From contig NZ_LT907988.1 in NCBI RefSeq assembly GCF_900089455.2, positions 4,030,001 to 4,094,000 of the forward strand: a DNA stretch of 64,000 nucleotides, in the 5' to 3' direction. Origin of the DNA: Orrella dioscoreae (GTDB lineage: Bacteria; Pseudomonadota; Gammaproteobacteria; Burkholderiales; Burkholderiaceae_B). Below, piece by piece: positions 29,102-36,817 of this stretch. Position 1 is the stretch's first letter. Every line of letters starts with the position of its first letter. Under the pieces are notes generated by a model that was not told the DNA's origin, did not search any database, and saw nothing but the letters and a program-made list of their open reading frames with translations. Position numbers and translations under genes: made by a program.

Positions 29102-29120
29102 ACAAATGACAATCATTATT
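29102..29120. promoter_or_regulatory. Putative Fur box upstream of the FecI-type sigma gene
   Basis: The 19 bases ACAAATGACAATCATTATT match the Fur consensus GATAATGATAATCATTATC at 14 of 19 positions, best in the right-hand two thirds. It sits in the divergent region, about 40 bases from the sigma gene start, where a repressor would block its promoter. Confidence 0.65.
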
Positions 29121-29169
29121 GATAGCAAATGGGCGCGGCACGCTGAAATAATTTTTTTCAATCCCCGAG

Positions 29170-29197
29170 TGATCCGATTGCCCGTTGCGCGCGTAGA
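29170..29197 (+). promoter_or_regulatory. Putative RpoE/ChrR-class (ECF11-like) promoter of the stress operon
   Basis: TGATCC at 29170-29175, an 18-base spacer and TAGA at 29194-29197 resemble the TGATCC...TAA/TAG promoters recognised by sigma factors paired with ChrR. It ends 29 bases before the first gene of an operon that leads to just such a sigma/ChrR pair. Confidence 0.55.
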
Positions 29198-29226
29198 CCG
29201 CTGACACCCGCCAACCGGACACTGCC

Positions 29227-29649
29227 ATGAGCGCCTTCCTGCAGGACTTCGCCAGACGCTTCGCCGACCTGGACGCCGACACGCTAGACCGCCTGCCCAC
29301 GCTTTATACCGATGACGTGCGCTTTCGCGATCCGCTGCACGAGATCCAGGGCATCCAGGCGCTGCACGCCTATTTCGAGAAGCTTTACGCCAACGTCGAG
29401 TCGCTGCGCTTCGACTTCCAGGGCATGGATGAGGTCCGCGCGGGCGAAGGCTACCTGCGCTGGGTCATGACCTACCGGCATCCCCGCATCGCGCGCGGCG
29501 AGCCCGTGCAGGTCGAGGGCTGCTCGCACCTGCTGTGGCGCGACAAGGTCCATGCGCACCGCGACTACTTCGACGCGGGCGCCTTGCTGTATGAACACCT
29601 GCCGCTCCTGGGCGGGGCCATCTCCCTGCTCAAGGGACGGCTTGCATGA
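29227..29649 (+). CDS. NTF2-like (SnoaL-type) protein
   Basis: The 140-residue protein has the NTF2-like cone fold pattern: an N-terminal helix (FLQDFARRFADLDADTLDRL), YTDDVRFRDPLHEIQG, then strands ending in GCSHLLWRDKVHAHRDYFD. Such proteins bind or modify small hydrophobic molecules, or act as scaffolds. It is the first gene of the operon and its last codons overlap the SDR start (ATGA). Homologues commonly sit with cyclopropane-synthase-like methyltransferases and ChrR sigma systems. A specific reaction cannot be assigned. Confidence 0.8.
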   Translation: MSAFLQDFARRFADLDADTLDRLPTLYTDDVRFRDPLHEIQGIQALHAYFEKLYANVESLRFDFQGMDEVRAGEGYLRWVMTYRHPRIARGEPVQVEGCSHLLWRDKVHAHRDYFDAGALLYEHLPLLGGAISLLKGRLA

Positions 29650-30464
29650 ACATCGGAACACCCGCGGACGATCCCCCGGGCCCGTCCGCCACGCAGCCCC
29701 CGGACGACAAGCGCCGCATCTGGCTGACGGGCGCGAGCAGCGGCATCGGCGCGGCACTGGCCGAAACCCTGCTGCGCCAGGGCCACCACCTGGTGCTGAC
29801 CGCGCGCCGCGCAGCCCCGCTGGAAGCCCTGGCTGGACGCTATCCCGCGCAGGCCATGGTCATGCCCGGCGACCTGACCGATCCGGGACAGGTGCGCGAG
29901 ATCGGCAAGCGCATCGCGGCCCTCTGGGGCGTGCTGGACTGCGCGATCCTGAACGCAGGCACCTGCGAATACATGGACGTGCGTGAATTCGAAGCCGCCA
30001 TGGTGGAACGCGTCATGCGCAGCAACCTGTTCTCGGCGGCCTACTGCCTGGAGGCCGCGCTGCCGCTGCTGCGCCGCGCCACGCGCCCGCAGCTGGTCGC
30101 CATGGCCAGTTCGGCCTCGCTGTTCTCGCTGCCCCGGGCCGAAGCCTATGGCAGCTCGAAAGCCGCGCTGCGGTATCTGTTCGAATCGCTGCGCATGGAC
30201 CTGGCGGCCGAAGACATCGCCATCACCGTCATCAACCCGGGCTTCGTCGACACCCCGCTCACCCGGAACAACGACTTCCCCATGCCCATGCGCTGGGACG
30301 TGCAGCGGGCCGCACGCCACATCGCCGACCGCCTGGACAACCGTCCGATGGAAATCGCGTTCCCGCGCCTGTTCATTGCCGGGCTGCGCTTGCTGGGCTG
30401 CCTGCCGCGCAGCCTGCAGGTCGCCGTGGGCCGGCGCCTGTCACGCAACCGGGCGCCAGCATGA
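29646..30464 (+). CDS. Short-chain dehydrogenase/reductase of the stress operon
   Basis: This 272-residue SDR has the nucleotide motif TGASSGIG (about residues 27-34), the NAG motif in ILNAGTCEY, a serine in MASSASLFSL and the catalytic YGSSKAAL. NADPH preference is likely from the TARR after the second strand. It overlaps the NTF2-like gene and the FAD gene by four bases at each end, so translation is coupled. In the ChrR-type stress clusters known from other proteobacteria this SDR travels with lipid-modifying genes, suggesting a lipid or aldehyde substrate; the substrate is not known. Confidence 0.88.
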   Translation: MNIGTPADDPPGPSATQPPDDKRRIWLTGASSGIGAALAETLLRQGHHLVLTARRAAPLEALAGRYPAQAMVMPGDLTDPGQVREIGKRIAALWGVLDCAILNAGTCEYMDVREFEAAMVERVMRSNLFSAAYCLEAALPLLRRATRPQLVAMASSASLFSLPRAEAYGSSKAALRYLFESLRMDLAAEDIAITVINPGFVDTPLTRNNDFPMPMRWDVQRAARHIADRLDNRPMEIAFPRLFIAGLRLLGCLPRSLQVAVGRRLSRNRAPA

Positions 30465-31708
30465 ATATCGCCATCATCGGCGCCGGCATCTCCGGCCTGA
30501 CCGCGGCACACCTGCTGGGCCGCAGCCACAACGTCACGGTGTTCTGCGCCGACCCGTGGCTGGGCGGCCATACCCACACCGTGGACGTCCACGCCGACGG
30601 CGTCGCGCACGCCGTGGACACGGGCTTCATCGTCTTCAACGACCGCAACTACCCGAATTTCGTCCGGTTGCTGGACCAGCTGGACGTGTCGTCGCAGCCG
30701 ACCGAGATGAGTTTCTCGGTGCATGATCCGGCTACCGGTTTCGAATACAACGGCCATTCGGTCCGCACGCTGTTCGCGCAGCGCCGCAACGTGCTGTCGC
30801 CAGGCTTCTGGGGCATGCTGCGCGACATCCTGCGCTTCAACAAGGCTGCGCTGCAAGACCTGGAGGCGGGCCGGATCGATCCCCACGCCACGCTGGGGGA
30901 GTACCTGCGCAAGGCCGGCTATGGACGACGCTTCGTCGATCATTACCTGGTGCCCATGGGCGCGGCCATCTGGTCCATGCCGCTGGCCGACATGCTCGGC
31001 TTCCCGCTGGAGGCCTTCGTGCGTTTCTTCCGCCATCACGGCCTGCTGTCCCTGAGCGACAGGCCGCAATGGCGCGTCATCACCGGCGGTTCGCGCAGCT
31101 ACGTGCCGGCGCTGGTGCGCCCCCTGCGCGACGGCGTGCGCGCCGCCTGCCCCGTGCAACGCGTCACGCGCGACGCGCAAGGCGTCGTCATCGACAGCGC
31201 CGCGGGCCAGGAGCGCTATGACAAGGTGGTCTTCGCCTGCCACAGCGACCAGGCGCTGGCGATGCTGGCCGACCCCAGCGTGCCCGAACGCGAGATCCTG
31301 GGCGCCCTGCCCTACGCGGACAACGACGTGGTGCTGCACACCGACACCCGGGTGCTGCCGCGCCGCCGGGCGGCCTGGGCCAGCTGGAACTATCGCCTGG
31401 GCGGCCCGGCCGACCAGCCCGCCGCCGTCAGCTACAACATGAACATCCTGCAGGGCATCGATTCGCCCACGACGTTCTGCGTCAGCCTGAACCAGGATGC
31501 CGCCATCGACCCCGCCAAGGTGCTGGGCCGCTACCGTTATGCCCACCCGCAATACAGCCTGGCGGCCGTCGCCGCGCAAGCGCGCTGGCGCGAGCTGTGC
31601 GGCGCGCGGCACAGCTATTACTGCGGCGCCTACTGGGCCAACGGCTTCCACGAAGATGGCGTGGTCAGCGCCTTGCGCGTGGCCGAGGCCTTCGAGGAGC
31701 GCCTGTGA
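30461..31708 (+). CDS. FAD-dependent amine-oxidase-like protein
   Basis: The 415-residue protein starts with an FAD-binding Rossmann motif (IAIIGAGISGLTAAHLLG), the adjoining GGHTHTVD, and a DTGFIVFND segment typical of the NAD/FAD-binding oxidoreductases found beside DUF1365 and cyclopropane-synthase genes. The C-terminal part (YCGAYWANGFHEDGVVSALRVAE) closes the FAD site. It is cytoplasmic or peripheral with no signal peptide. It overlaps the SDR start by four bases and the DUF1365 gene through GTGA. Relatives are proposed to act on membrane fatty acids during photo-oxidative stress; direct evidence for this protein is lacking. Confidence 0.88.
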   Translation: MNIAIIGAGISGLTAAHLLGRSHNVTVFCADPWLGGHTHTVDVHADGVAHAVDTGFIVFNDRNYPNFVRLLDQLDVSSQPTEMSFSVHDPATGFEYNGHSVRTLFAQRRNVLSPGFWGMLRDILRFNKAALQDLEAGRIDPHATLGEYLRKAGYGRRFVDHYLVPMGAAIWSMPLADMLGFPLEAFVRFFRHHGLLSLSDRPQWRVITGGSRSYVPALVRPLRDGVRAACPVQRVTRDAQGVVIDSAAGQERYDKVVFACHSDQALAMLADPSVPEREILGALPYADNDVVLHTDTRVLPRRRAAWASWNYRLGGPADQPAAVSYNMNILQGIDSPTTFCVSLNQDAAIDPAKVLGRYRYAHPQYSLAAVAAQARWRELCGARHSYYCGAYWANGFHEDGVVSALRVAEAFEERL

Positions 31709-32502
31709 GAAGCGCGCTTTACCAGGGGTGGGTGGCGCATGCACGCCACCAGCCCGACACCCACGCCTTCCGCTACCGCATCGGCATGCTGTACCTGGAC
31801 CTGTCCGAGCAGGATGCCGTGCTGGGGCTCTCGCCCCTGGCAGGCCGTTCGCGCTGGGCGCCTTTCGGCATGCGCGAAACCGACTTCCTGCCCGCGCTGA
31901 CGCGGCAAGGCATCCCGCTGATCGACGCCGTGCGCATGCGCGTGGCCCTGGCGCTGGGCGAGGCGCCGCAAGGCCATGTGTGCCTGCTGGCCCAGCCCCG
32001 CAGTTGGGGACTGGCCTTCAACCCCGCCAGCTTCTTCTATTGCCACGGCGCCGACGGCCAGCTGGCCGCCATTCTTTGCGAAGTCACGAACACGCCCTGG
32101 CGCGAGCGCTACCAATACGTGCTGCCGGCCTATGGCGATGGCGAATCGCGCCAGCGCGTGGCCAAGCAGTTCCACGTGTCGCCGTTCCTGCCGCGCGACG
32201 TGGAGTACCGCATGCGTTTCTCCCCACCGGACGAGGAACTGCGCATCCACATGGAGAACTGGCAAGGCGACACGCGCCTCTTCAACGCCAACCTGAAGCT
32301 GGCGCGCGTGCCGCTGACGCGCGCCAGCCTGCACCAGCACCTGTGGCAGTTTCCCTGGATGACGGCGAGCACGCTGGCCGGCATCTATGCACAGGCCTTC
32401 CGCCTGCTGCGCAAGCGCACGCCCCTGCACGCCCACCAGGACGCCGACGGCGGCCTGGGCACCGCCCATCTGGAGCCCCGCCATGAAAAGCCCAACGCTT
32501 GA
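31705..32502 (+). CDS. DUF1365-family protein
   Basis: The 265-residue protein opens with LYQGWVAHARHQPDTHAFRY and continues with NPASFFYCHGADG, the AEVTNTPW-like EVTNTPWRERYQYVL, and KQFHVSPFLPRDVEYRM, all typical of DUF1365. No catalytic function is established for the family; its near-constant pairing with the FAD protein and a cyclopropane-synthase-like enzyme implies a shared lipid pathway. Although the open frame begins earlier, the GTG at 31705 overlapping the previous stop fits the coupled layout. It overlaps the next gene by 20 bases. Confidence 0.85.
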   Translation: MRSALYQGWVAHARHQPDTHAFRYRIGMLYLDLSEQDAVLGLSPLAGRSRWAPFGMRETDFLPALTRQGIPLIDAVRMRVALALGEAPQGHVCLLAQPRSWGLAFNPASFFYCHGADGQLAAILCEVTNTPWRERYQYVLPAYGDGESRQRVAKQFHVSPFLPRDVEYRMRFSPPDEELRIHMENWQGDTRLFNANLKLARVPLTRASLHQHLWQFPWMTASTLAGIYAQAFRLLRKRTPLHAHQDADGGLGTAHLEPRHEKPNA

Positions 32503-33787
32503 CCAGCCGCTCGCGGCGACGCCCGGCGATGCCGCCGCCCGGCAGCAGGACACGACCACCGGCTTCCTGGACCGCCTCTTGCGCCGCCACCTGCTGGGCC
32601 GGCTGGACGCCTTGCGCCACGGCCAGCTCACGCTGGTCGACATCGACGGCAGGCGCTGGGTCTTCGGTGACCTGCAAGCCACGCTGCGCGCCGAGGTGCA
32701 CGTGCATGCGCCGGCGCTTTGGCGACTGCTGGCCGGACGCGGCGCCATCGGCGCGGGCGAAGCCTATGTCCTGGGCCACTGGTCCAGCCCCGACCTGACC
32801 GCCGTGATGCGCGTGTTGGTGGCCAACCTGGACGTGCTGGACGGCCTGGAACGCGGCGTTGCCCGCCTGGGCAAGCCGCTGCTGCAAGGCCTGCATTGGC
32901 TCAACCGCAACACCCGCGACGGCTCGCGCCGCAACATCGCCGCGCATTACGACCTGGGCAATGCGCTCTTCGAACGCTTCCTGGATCCCAGCATGATGTA
33001 CTCCGCGGCCGTCTTCGACGCCGCGCACGACACGCTGGCGCTGGCGCAGCGGAACAAGCTGGACCGCATCTGCCACAAGCTGGCGCTCAAGCCCACCGAC
33101 CATCTGCTTGAGATCGGCACCGGCTGGGGCGGCATGGCCATCCATGCCGCGCGGCACCATGGATGCCGCGTGACCACCACCACGCTGTCGAAGGAGCAGT
33201 ACGACACGGCCCGCGCCCGCGTCACGGCGGCAGGCCTGGAGGACCGCGTGACGGTGCTGCGGGAAGACTATCGCGACCTGTCCGGGCAATACGACAAGCT
33301 GGTGTCGATCGAGATGATCGAGGCAGTGGGGCACCGCTACCTGCCCACCTACTTCCACCAGTGCGCCAGCCTGCTCAAGCCTGATGGCCTGATGCTGCTG
33401 CAAGCGATCACCATCCGCGACCAGCGCTATGCGCGGGCACGCCGCTCCGTCGACTTCATCCAGAAGTACATCTTCCCCGGCGGCGCCCTGCCTTCGGTCA
33501 GCCGGATGGCCGACGTCGTGGCATCCGCCACGGACATGACCATTCATCACATGGAGGACATCGGCCTGCACTACGCGCGCACGCTGCGCCTGTGGCGCGA
33601 GAACCTGCGCGACGCCCGCGAGGAGCTGGCGCCGCTGGGCTACGACGAACGCTTCTTCCGCATGTGGCAGTACTACTTCTGCTATTGCGAAGGCGGGTTC
33701 ATGGAGCGCCACATCGGCACGGCGCAATTGCTGCTGGCCAAGCCTGGCGCGCGTCCGGTCTACCCCGGCGCGGTCGCCGAGGCCTGA
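32483..33787 (+). CDS. Cyclopropane-fatty-acid-synthase-like SAM-dependent methyltransferase
   Basis: This 434-residue enzyme of the CFA synthase family transfers a methyl or methylene group from S-adenosylmethionine to unsaturated acyl chains of membrane phospholipids. Landmarks are HYDLGNALFERFLDPSMMYS, the SAM motif LLEIGTGWGGMAIHA, TLSKEQYDTAR, VSIEMIEAVGHRYLP and QKYIFPGG. I start at MKSPTLDQP, which overlaps the DUF1365 gene; upstream codons are frame shadow. It is the last of five tightly packed genes. In Rhodobacter a CFA-like gene belongs to the singlet-oxygen RpoE regulon, and the sigma/ChrR genes directly behind fit that precedent. Confidence 0.9.
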   Translation: MKSPTLDQPLAATPGDAAARQQDTTTGFLDRLLRRHLLGRLDALRHGQLTLVDIDGRRWVFGDLQATLRAEVHVHAPALWRLLAGRGAIGAGEAYVLGHWSSPDLTAVMRVLVANLDVLDGLERGVARLGKPLLQGLHWLNRNTRDGSRRNIAAHYDLGNALFERFLDPSMMYSAAVFDAAHDTLALAQRNKLDRICHKLALKPTDHLLEIGTGWGGMAIHAARHHGCRVTTTTLSKEQYDTARARVTAAGLEDRVTVLREDYRDLSGQYDKLVSIEMIEAVGHRYLPTYFHQCASLLKPDGLMLLQAITIRDQRYARARRSVDFIQKYIFPGGALPSVSRMADVVASATDMTIHHMEDIGLHYARTLRLWRENLRDAREELAPLGYDERFFRMWQYYFCYCEGGFMERHIGTAQLLLAKPGARPVYPGAVAEA

Positions 33788-33927
33788 GCCGGGTCCACGC
33801 CTCATGCGCCGCCTGCCTGTCCCCGCCTGCCTCTCCCGCCCGGTTATCGCCATCGCGGGCGGCTACACTGCTGGCCAGCCGGACGCCCTGCGTCCCTCTT
33901 CCCCGCCGACCAGGAAGCCCCGCCCGC

Positions 33928-34497
33928 TTGAGCCCAGCCGCGCCCGCCTCCGATCGCGCCCTCCCCTGGCAGGAACTCGTGCAGGCGGTCGCACAGCATC
34001 GCGATCGCGAGAGCTTCATGCGCCTGTACGACCACTACGCGCCGCGGCTGCAACGCTATCTGCTGGGACTGGGCGCCACGCCCGGCGCGGCAGAGGAGCT
34101 GGTGCAGGAGACGCTGCTGAAGCTCTGGCTGCACGCGCACGCCTTCGACCCGGCGCGCGCCATGCTGAGCACCTGGCTGTTTCGCATCGCCCGCAATCAA
34201 TACCTGGACAGTATCCGGCGCGACCGTGTCTGGGCCGCCATGCAACTCGACCTGGATGCGCTGTCACTGCCCGAGCAGGCAGCCGAGCAGCCCTCGGCCG
34301 GCGAGGCGGTGGACGAAACGAAGTTGCGCGCCGCCATGCAGGCGCTGCCTGAGCGGCAGGCCCGGGTGATCCACATGTCCTATTTCGAGGCCAAGAGCCA
34401 CCGCCAGATCGCCGAGGCGCTCGGGCTGCCGGTGGGCACGGTCAAATCCTGCATCCGCCTGGCCTTCGCCCGGCTGCGCGCCGCACTGCAGGGATGA
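33928..34497 (+). CDS. ECF sigma factor of the RpoE/ChrR class
   Basis: The 189-residue sigma factor has region 2 (FMRLYDHYAPRLQRYLLGLG, AEELVQETLLKLWLHAHAFD, STWLFRIARNQYLDSIRRDR) and region 4 (LPERQARVIHMSYFEAKSH, LGLPVGTVKSCIRLAFARL). The open frame extends upstream into the previous gene's 3' end; no ATG precedes region 2, so I take TTG at 33928, with AGGAAG about 10 bases ahead. Its stop overlaps the ChrR gene start (ATGA). It is predicted to transcribe the five-gene operon upstream through the TGATCC promoter at 29170, and perhaps its own gene. Confidence 0.85.
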   Translation: MSPAAPASDRALPWQELVQAVAQHRDRESFMRLYDHYAPRLQRYLLGLGATPGAAEELVQETLLKLWLHAHAFDPARAMLSTWLFRIARNQYLDSIRRDRVWAAMQLDLDALSLPEQAAEQPSAGEAVDETKLRAAMQALPERQARVIHMSYFEAKSHRQIAEALGLPVGTVKSCIRLAFARLRAALQG

Positions 34498-35207
34498 ACG
34501 CCATGATCGACCGCCATCATCTCGACGACGCCACGCTGGTCAGCTACTCGGCCGGCGCCCTGCCTGCCGCGCTGGCCCTGGTCGCGGCCACGCATCTCGC
34601 GCTGTGCCCGCAATGCCGCGCGCGGCTGGCCGGCGTCGACCGCCTGGGCGGCATGCTGATGCACGACGGCCCGGATTGGCGCCAGGCGCCCGCGCCGGCG
34701 CCCAGCCCCTTGAGGGGCCGTGATGCCATGCTGGCAAAACTGGATGCGCTGGAAGGCGTGCCGCCGGGCGAGGCGCTCGAGCCTGCCCCTGCAGCACCAT
34801 CCGCCGAAGCAGGCAGCCCGGACCCCGACCTGCTGCCCGGCCTGCTGCATCCGCATTTCGGCATGCGCTACAGCGCGCTGCGCTGGCGCCTGATGGCGCC
34901 CGGCCTGCACCGGGTGCAGGCCAGCGGCATCCACGAAGGGCAACTGATGTTGCTGAAACTGGCGCCCGGCATTTCGCTGCCGCCGCACGGTCACGGCGGC
35001 AGCGAAATGACGCTGGTGCTCAAGGGCGCGTACAACGACTGCTTCGGCCGTTACGGCGCCGGCGACATCGCCGACCTGGACGAGGACATCGAGCACCAGC
35101 CCGTTGCCGAGCAGGGCGAGCCCTGCATTGCGCTGGCCGGCACCGACGCGCCGCTGCGCTTCAAGACCTGGGGCGCCCGGCTCATCCAGCGCCTGGTCGG
35201 CATCTGA
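34494..35207 (+). CDS. chrR: ChrR-type zinc anti-sigma factor with C-terminal cupin
   Basis: The 237-residue protein is a cupin-type anti-sigma factor that releases its sigma partner under singlet-oxygen or related stress. The anti-sigma domain carries the zinc ligands expected for ChrR: an early histidine (8 or 9) and H34-x3-C38-x2-C41 in THLALCPQC. The C-terminal cupin domain has LPPHGHGGSEMTLVLKG and DEDIEHQPV, giving the His-x-His, Glu and His metal set needed for the stress response in Rhodobacter ChrR. It overlaps the sigma gene by four bases. Confidence 0.92.
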   Translation: MNAMIDRHHLDDATLVSYSAGALPAALALVAATHLALCPQCRARLAGVDRLGGMLMHDGPDWRQAPAPAPSPLRGRDAMLAKLDALEGVPPGEALEPAPAAPSAEAGSPDPDLLPGLLHPHFGMRYSALRWRLMAPGLHRVQASGIHEGQLMLLKLAPGISLPPHGHGGSEMTLVLKGAYNDCFGRYGAGDIADLDEDIEHQPVAEQGEPCIALAGTDAPLRFKTWGARLIQRLVGI

Positions 35208-35255
35208 AGGGCAGGCAGGCCCGCGTGACGCGCGGCCCGCAAGAGACGCCGTGGA

Positions 35256-36044
35256 TCAGAACGTGCCCGGATAGGCGCCGCCATCCAGCAGCAGGTTCTG
35301 GCCCGTCATGTAGCCGGCGTGCACGCTGCACAGGAACGCGCAGAACGCGCCGAATTCTTCGGACGTCCCGAAACGGCCCGCGGGAATGCCCTTGCGGCGT
35401 TGCTGGGCCACTTCGTCCTGCGTCAGGCCGCTGGCCTTGGACGCCACGGCCAGGGTCTTTTCCAGGCGCTCGGTCTCGAAGGGACCGGGCAGCAGATTGT
35501 TGAACGTGACGTTGCGGCCGGCCAGGCCCGGCTGGCGCGCCAGGCCGGCGATGAAGCCGGTCAGGCCGCTGCGCGCGCCGTTGGACAGGCCCAGGATGTC
35601 GATGGGCGCCTTCACCGCGCCGGACGTGATGTTGATCACACGGCCATAGCCGCGCTCGGCCATGGCATCCGCCGTGCGCTGAATCAGCGCGATGGGCGTC
35701 AGCATGTTGGCATCCAGCGCCTTGTACCAGTCCTCCTGGCGCCAGTCGCGGAAGTCGCCGGGCGGCGGGCCGCCCGCGTTGTTCACCAGGATGTCCACTT
35801 GCGGCGCGGCGGCCAGCAGGGCCTCGCGCACGTCTTCCTGGGTCACGTCGCCCACCACCGTCTTCACTTCGATGGCGGGATTGAGCGCGCGCAGCTCGGC
35901 CGCGGTCGCCTCCAGCGCGTCCTTGCCACGCGCGTTGATCACCAGGTTCACGCCTTCGCGCGCCAGCGCGGCGGCACAGCCCTTGCCCAGACCCTTGCTG
36001 GCGGCGCACACCACCGCCCAACGTCCTGTGATACCGAGATCCAT
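35256..36044 (-). CDS. SDR-family oxidoreductase with altered active-site motif
   Basis: The 262-residue protein has an SDR Rossmann fold with a variant nucleotide motif (CAASKGLGKG in place of TGxxxGxG), DILVNNAGGPPPGD and C-terminal MTGQNLLLDGGAYPGTF. Where the catalytic Y-x3-K is expected the sequence reads LGLSNGARSGLTG-like (LSNGARSGLTG), so the Tyr is replaced by Ser and the Lys by Arg. It may therefore lack classical reductase activity or belong to a non-standard subfamily. It is transcribed alone; its 5' leader contains a strong GC hairpin at 36072-36100. It is usually annotated as 3-oxoacyl-ACP reductase, which I consider unproven. Confidence 0.82.
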   Translation of the reverse strand: MDLGITGRWAVVCAASKGLGKGCAAALAREGVNLVINARGKDALEATAAELRALNPAIEVKTVVGDVTQEDVREALLAAAPQVDILVNNAGGPPPGDFRDWRQEDWYKALDANMLTPIALIQRTADAMAERGYGRVINITSGAVKAPIDILGLSNGARSGLTGFIAGLARQPGLAGRNVTFNNLLPGPFETERLEKTLAVASKASGLTQDEVAQQRRKGIPAGRFGTSEEFGAFCAFLCSVHAGYMTGQNLLLDGGAYPGTF

Positions 36045-36071
36045 CTCCTAGCCTCTCCTTGTCGCGAACGC

Positions 36072-36100
36072 GGCGCGGCGCCCACCGCGGGCGCCGCGCC
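36072..36100. repeat. Perfect 12-bp GC hairpin in an SDR gene leader
   Basis: GGCGCGGCGCCC (36072-36083) pairs perfectly with GGGCGCCGCGCC (36089-36100) around a 5-base loop. It lies 28 bases upstream of the minus-strand SDR start and has no T tract, so it is not a standard terminator. The remainder of the 177-base divergent region before thpR shows no clear promoter. Confidence 0.5.
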
Positions 36101-36221
36101 TTGCATCCCGTGAACCGATTGTAGGAGAGCCCGCGCCAGGCAAAGAATGACGATTGCTCATGCCGCCATCACTCGCGCACATGGCTTGTCGCCCTGGCAG
36201 CCCAGGCGCTAAGGTGGAGAC

Positions 36222-36782
36222 ATGCCGACCCCCTGGAACCGCTGCTTCATCGCCCTCGCGCCCGACGCCGAATCGCGCGAGACCCTGGCCAACCTCCCCG
36301 TGCCCGACACGGTCCGACGCGTTGCCTATGACGACCTGCACCTGACGCTCGCCTTCCTGGGCGGCATCGCGCCCCCCCAGGGCCACGCGCTGAGCGACGC
36401 CCTGCATGTCCTGGCCGAACCCTTGCCCGCGCTGGATTTCCAAGGCCTCGCCCTGTGGCCCTCGCCGCACCATCCTCGCGTGCTGGTGGCACGCTATACC
36501 TTGGCGCCCGCCTTGCAGGACATGCTGAAAGGATTGCACCGCGTGCTGCGCGAGCTGGACCTGCCTGTCGAGGCGCGTCCCTTCCAGCCGCACGTCACCC
36601 TGGCCCGCTTGCGGCCCGACCGCCCGCCGCTGGCGGCGGAATCGCTGCAATGGATGGAAGGCCTGCACGGCGTGCCGCCCCTGCACCTGGACAGCCTGGG
36701 GCTGTATGCCAGCCTGCCCGTGGAGCACGGGCCGCGCTATCGCGCGCTGCAATCCGTGCCGCTGGTGCCTGATTACGACTGA
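36222..36782 (+). CDS. thpR: RNA 2',3'-cyclic phosphodiesterase (LigT/2H family)
   Basis: The 186-residue protein belongs to the 2H phosphoesterase family, which opens 2',3'-cyclic phosphates on RNA ends. Both H-x-T-x motifs are present: HLTLAFLGG at about residues 41-49 and HVTLARLRPD at about 125-134. The N-terminal FIALAPDAE matches the typical FFAL-like start. Length is normal. GGTGGAG lies just ahead of the ATG. It converges on nudC across a 35-base gap containing a short hairpin. Confidence 0.92.
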   Translation: MPTPWNRCFIALAPDAESRETLANLPVPDTVRRVAYDDLHLTLAFLGGIAPPQGHALSDALHVLAEPLPALDFQGLALWPSPHHPRVLVARYTLAPALQDMLKGLHRVLRELDLPVEARPFQPHVTLARLRPDRPPLAAESLQWMEGLHGVPPLHLDSLGLYASLPVEHGPRYRALQSVPLVPDYD

Positions 36783-36793
36783 GGCCAGGCGCC

Positions 36794-36810
36794 GGGGCCG
36801 TGACGGCCCC
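36794..36810. terminator. Short hairpin between convergent thpR and nudC
   Basis: GGGGCCG (36794-36800) and CGGCCCC (36804-36810) form a 7-bp stem with a 3-base loop in the 35-base gap between convergent genes. There is no T tract on either strand, so terminator function is only suggested by position. Confidence 0.3.
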
Positions 36811-36817
36811 GCCGCAC

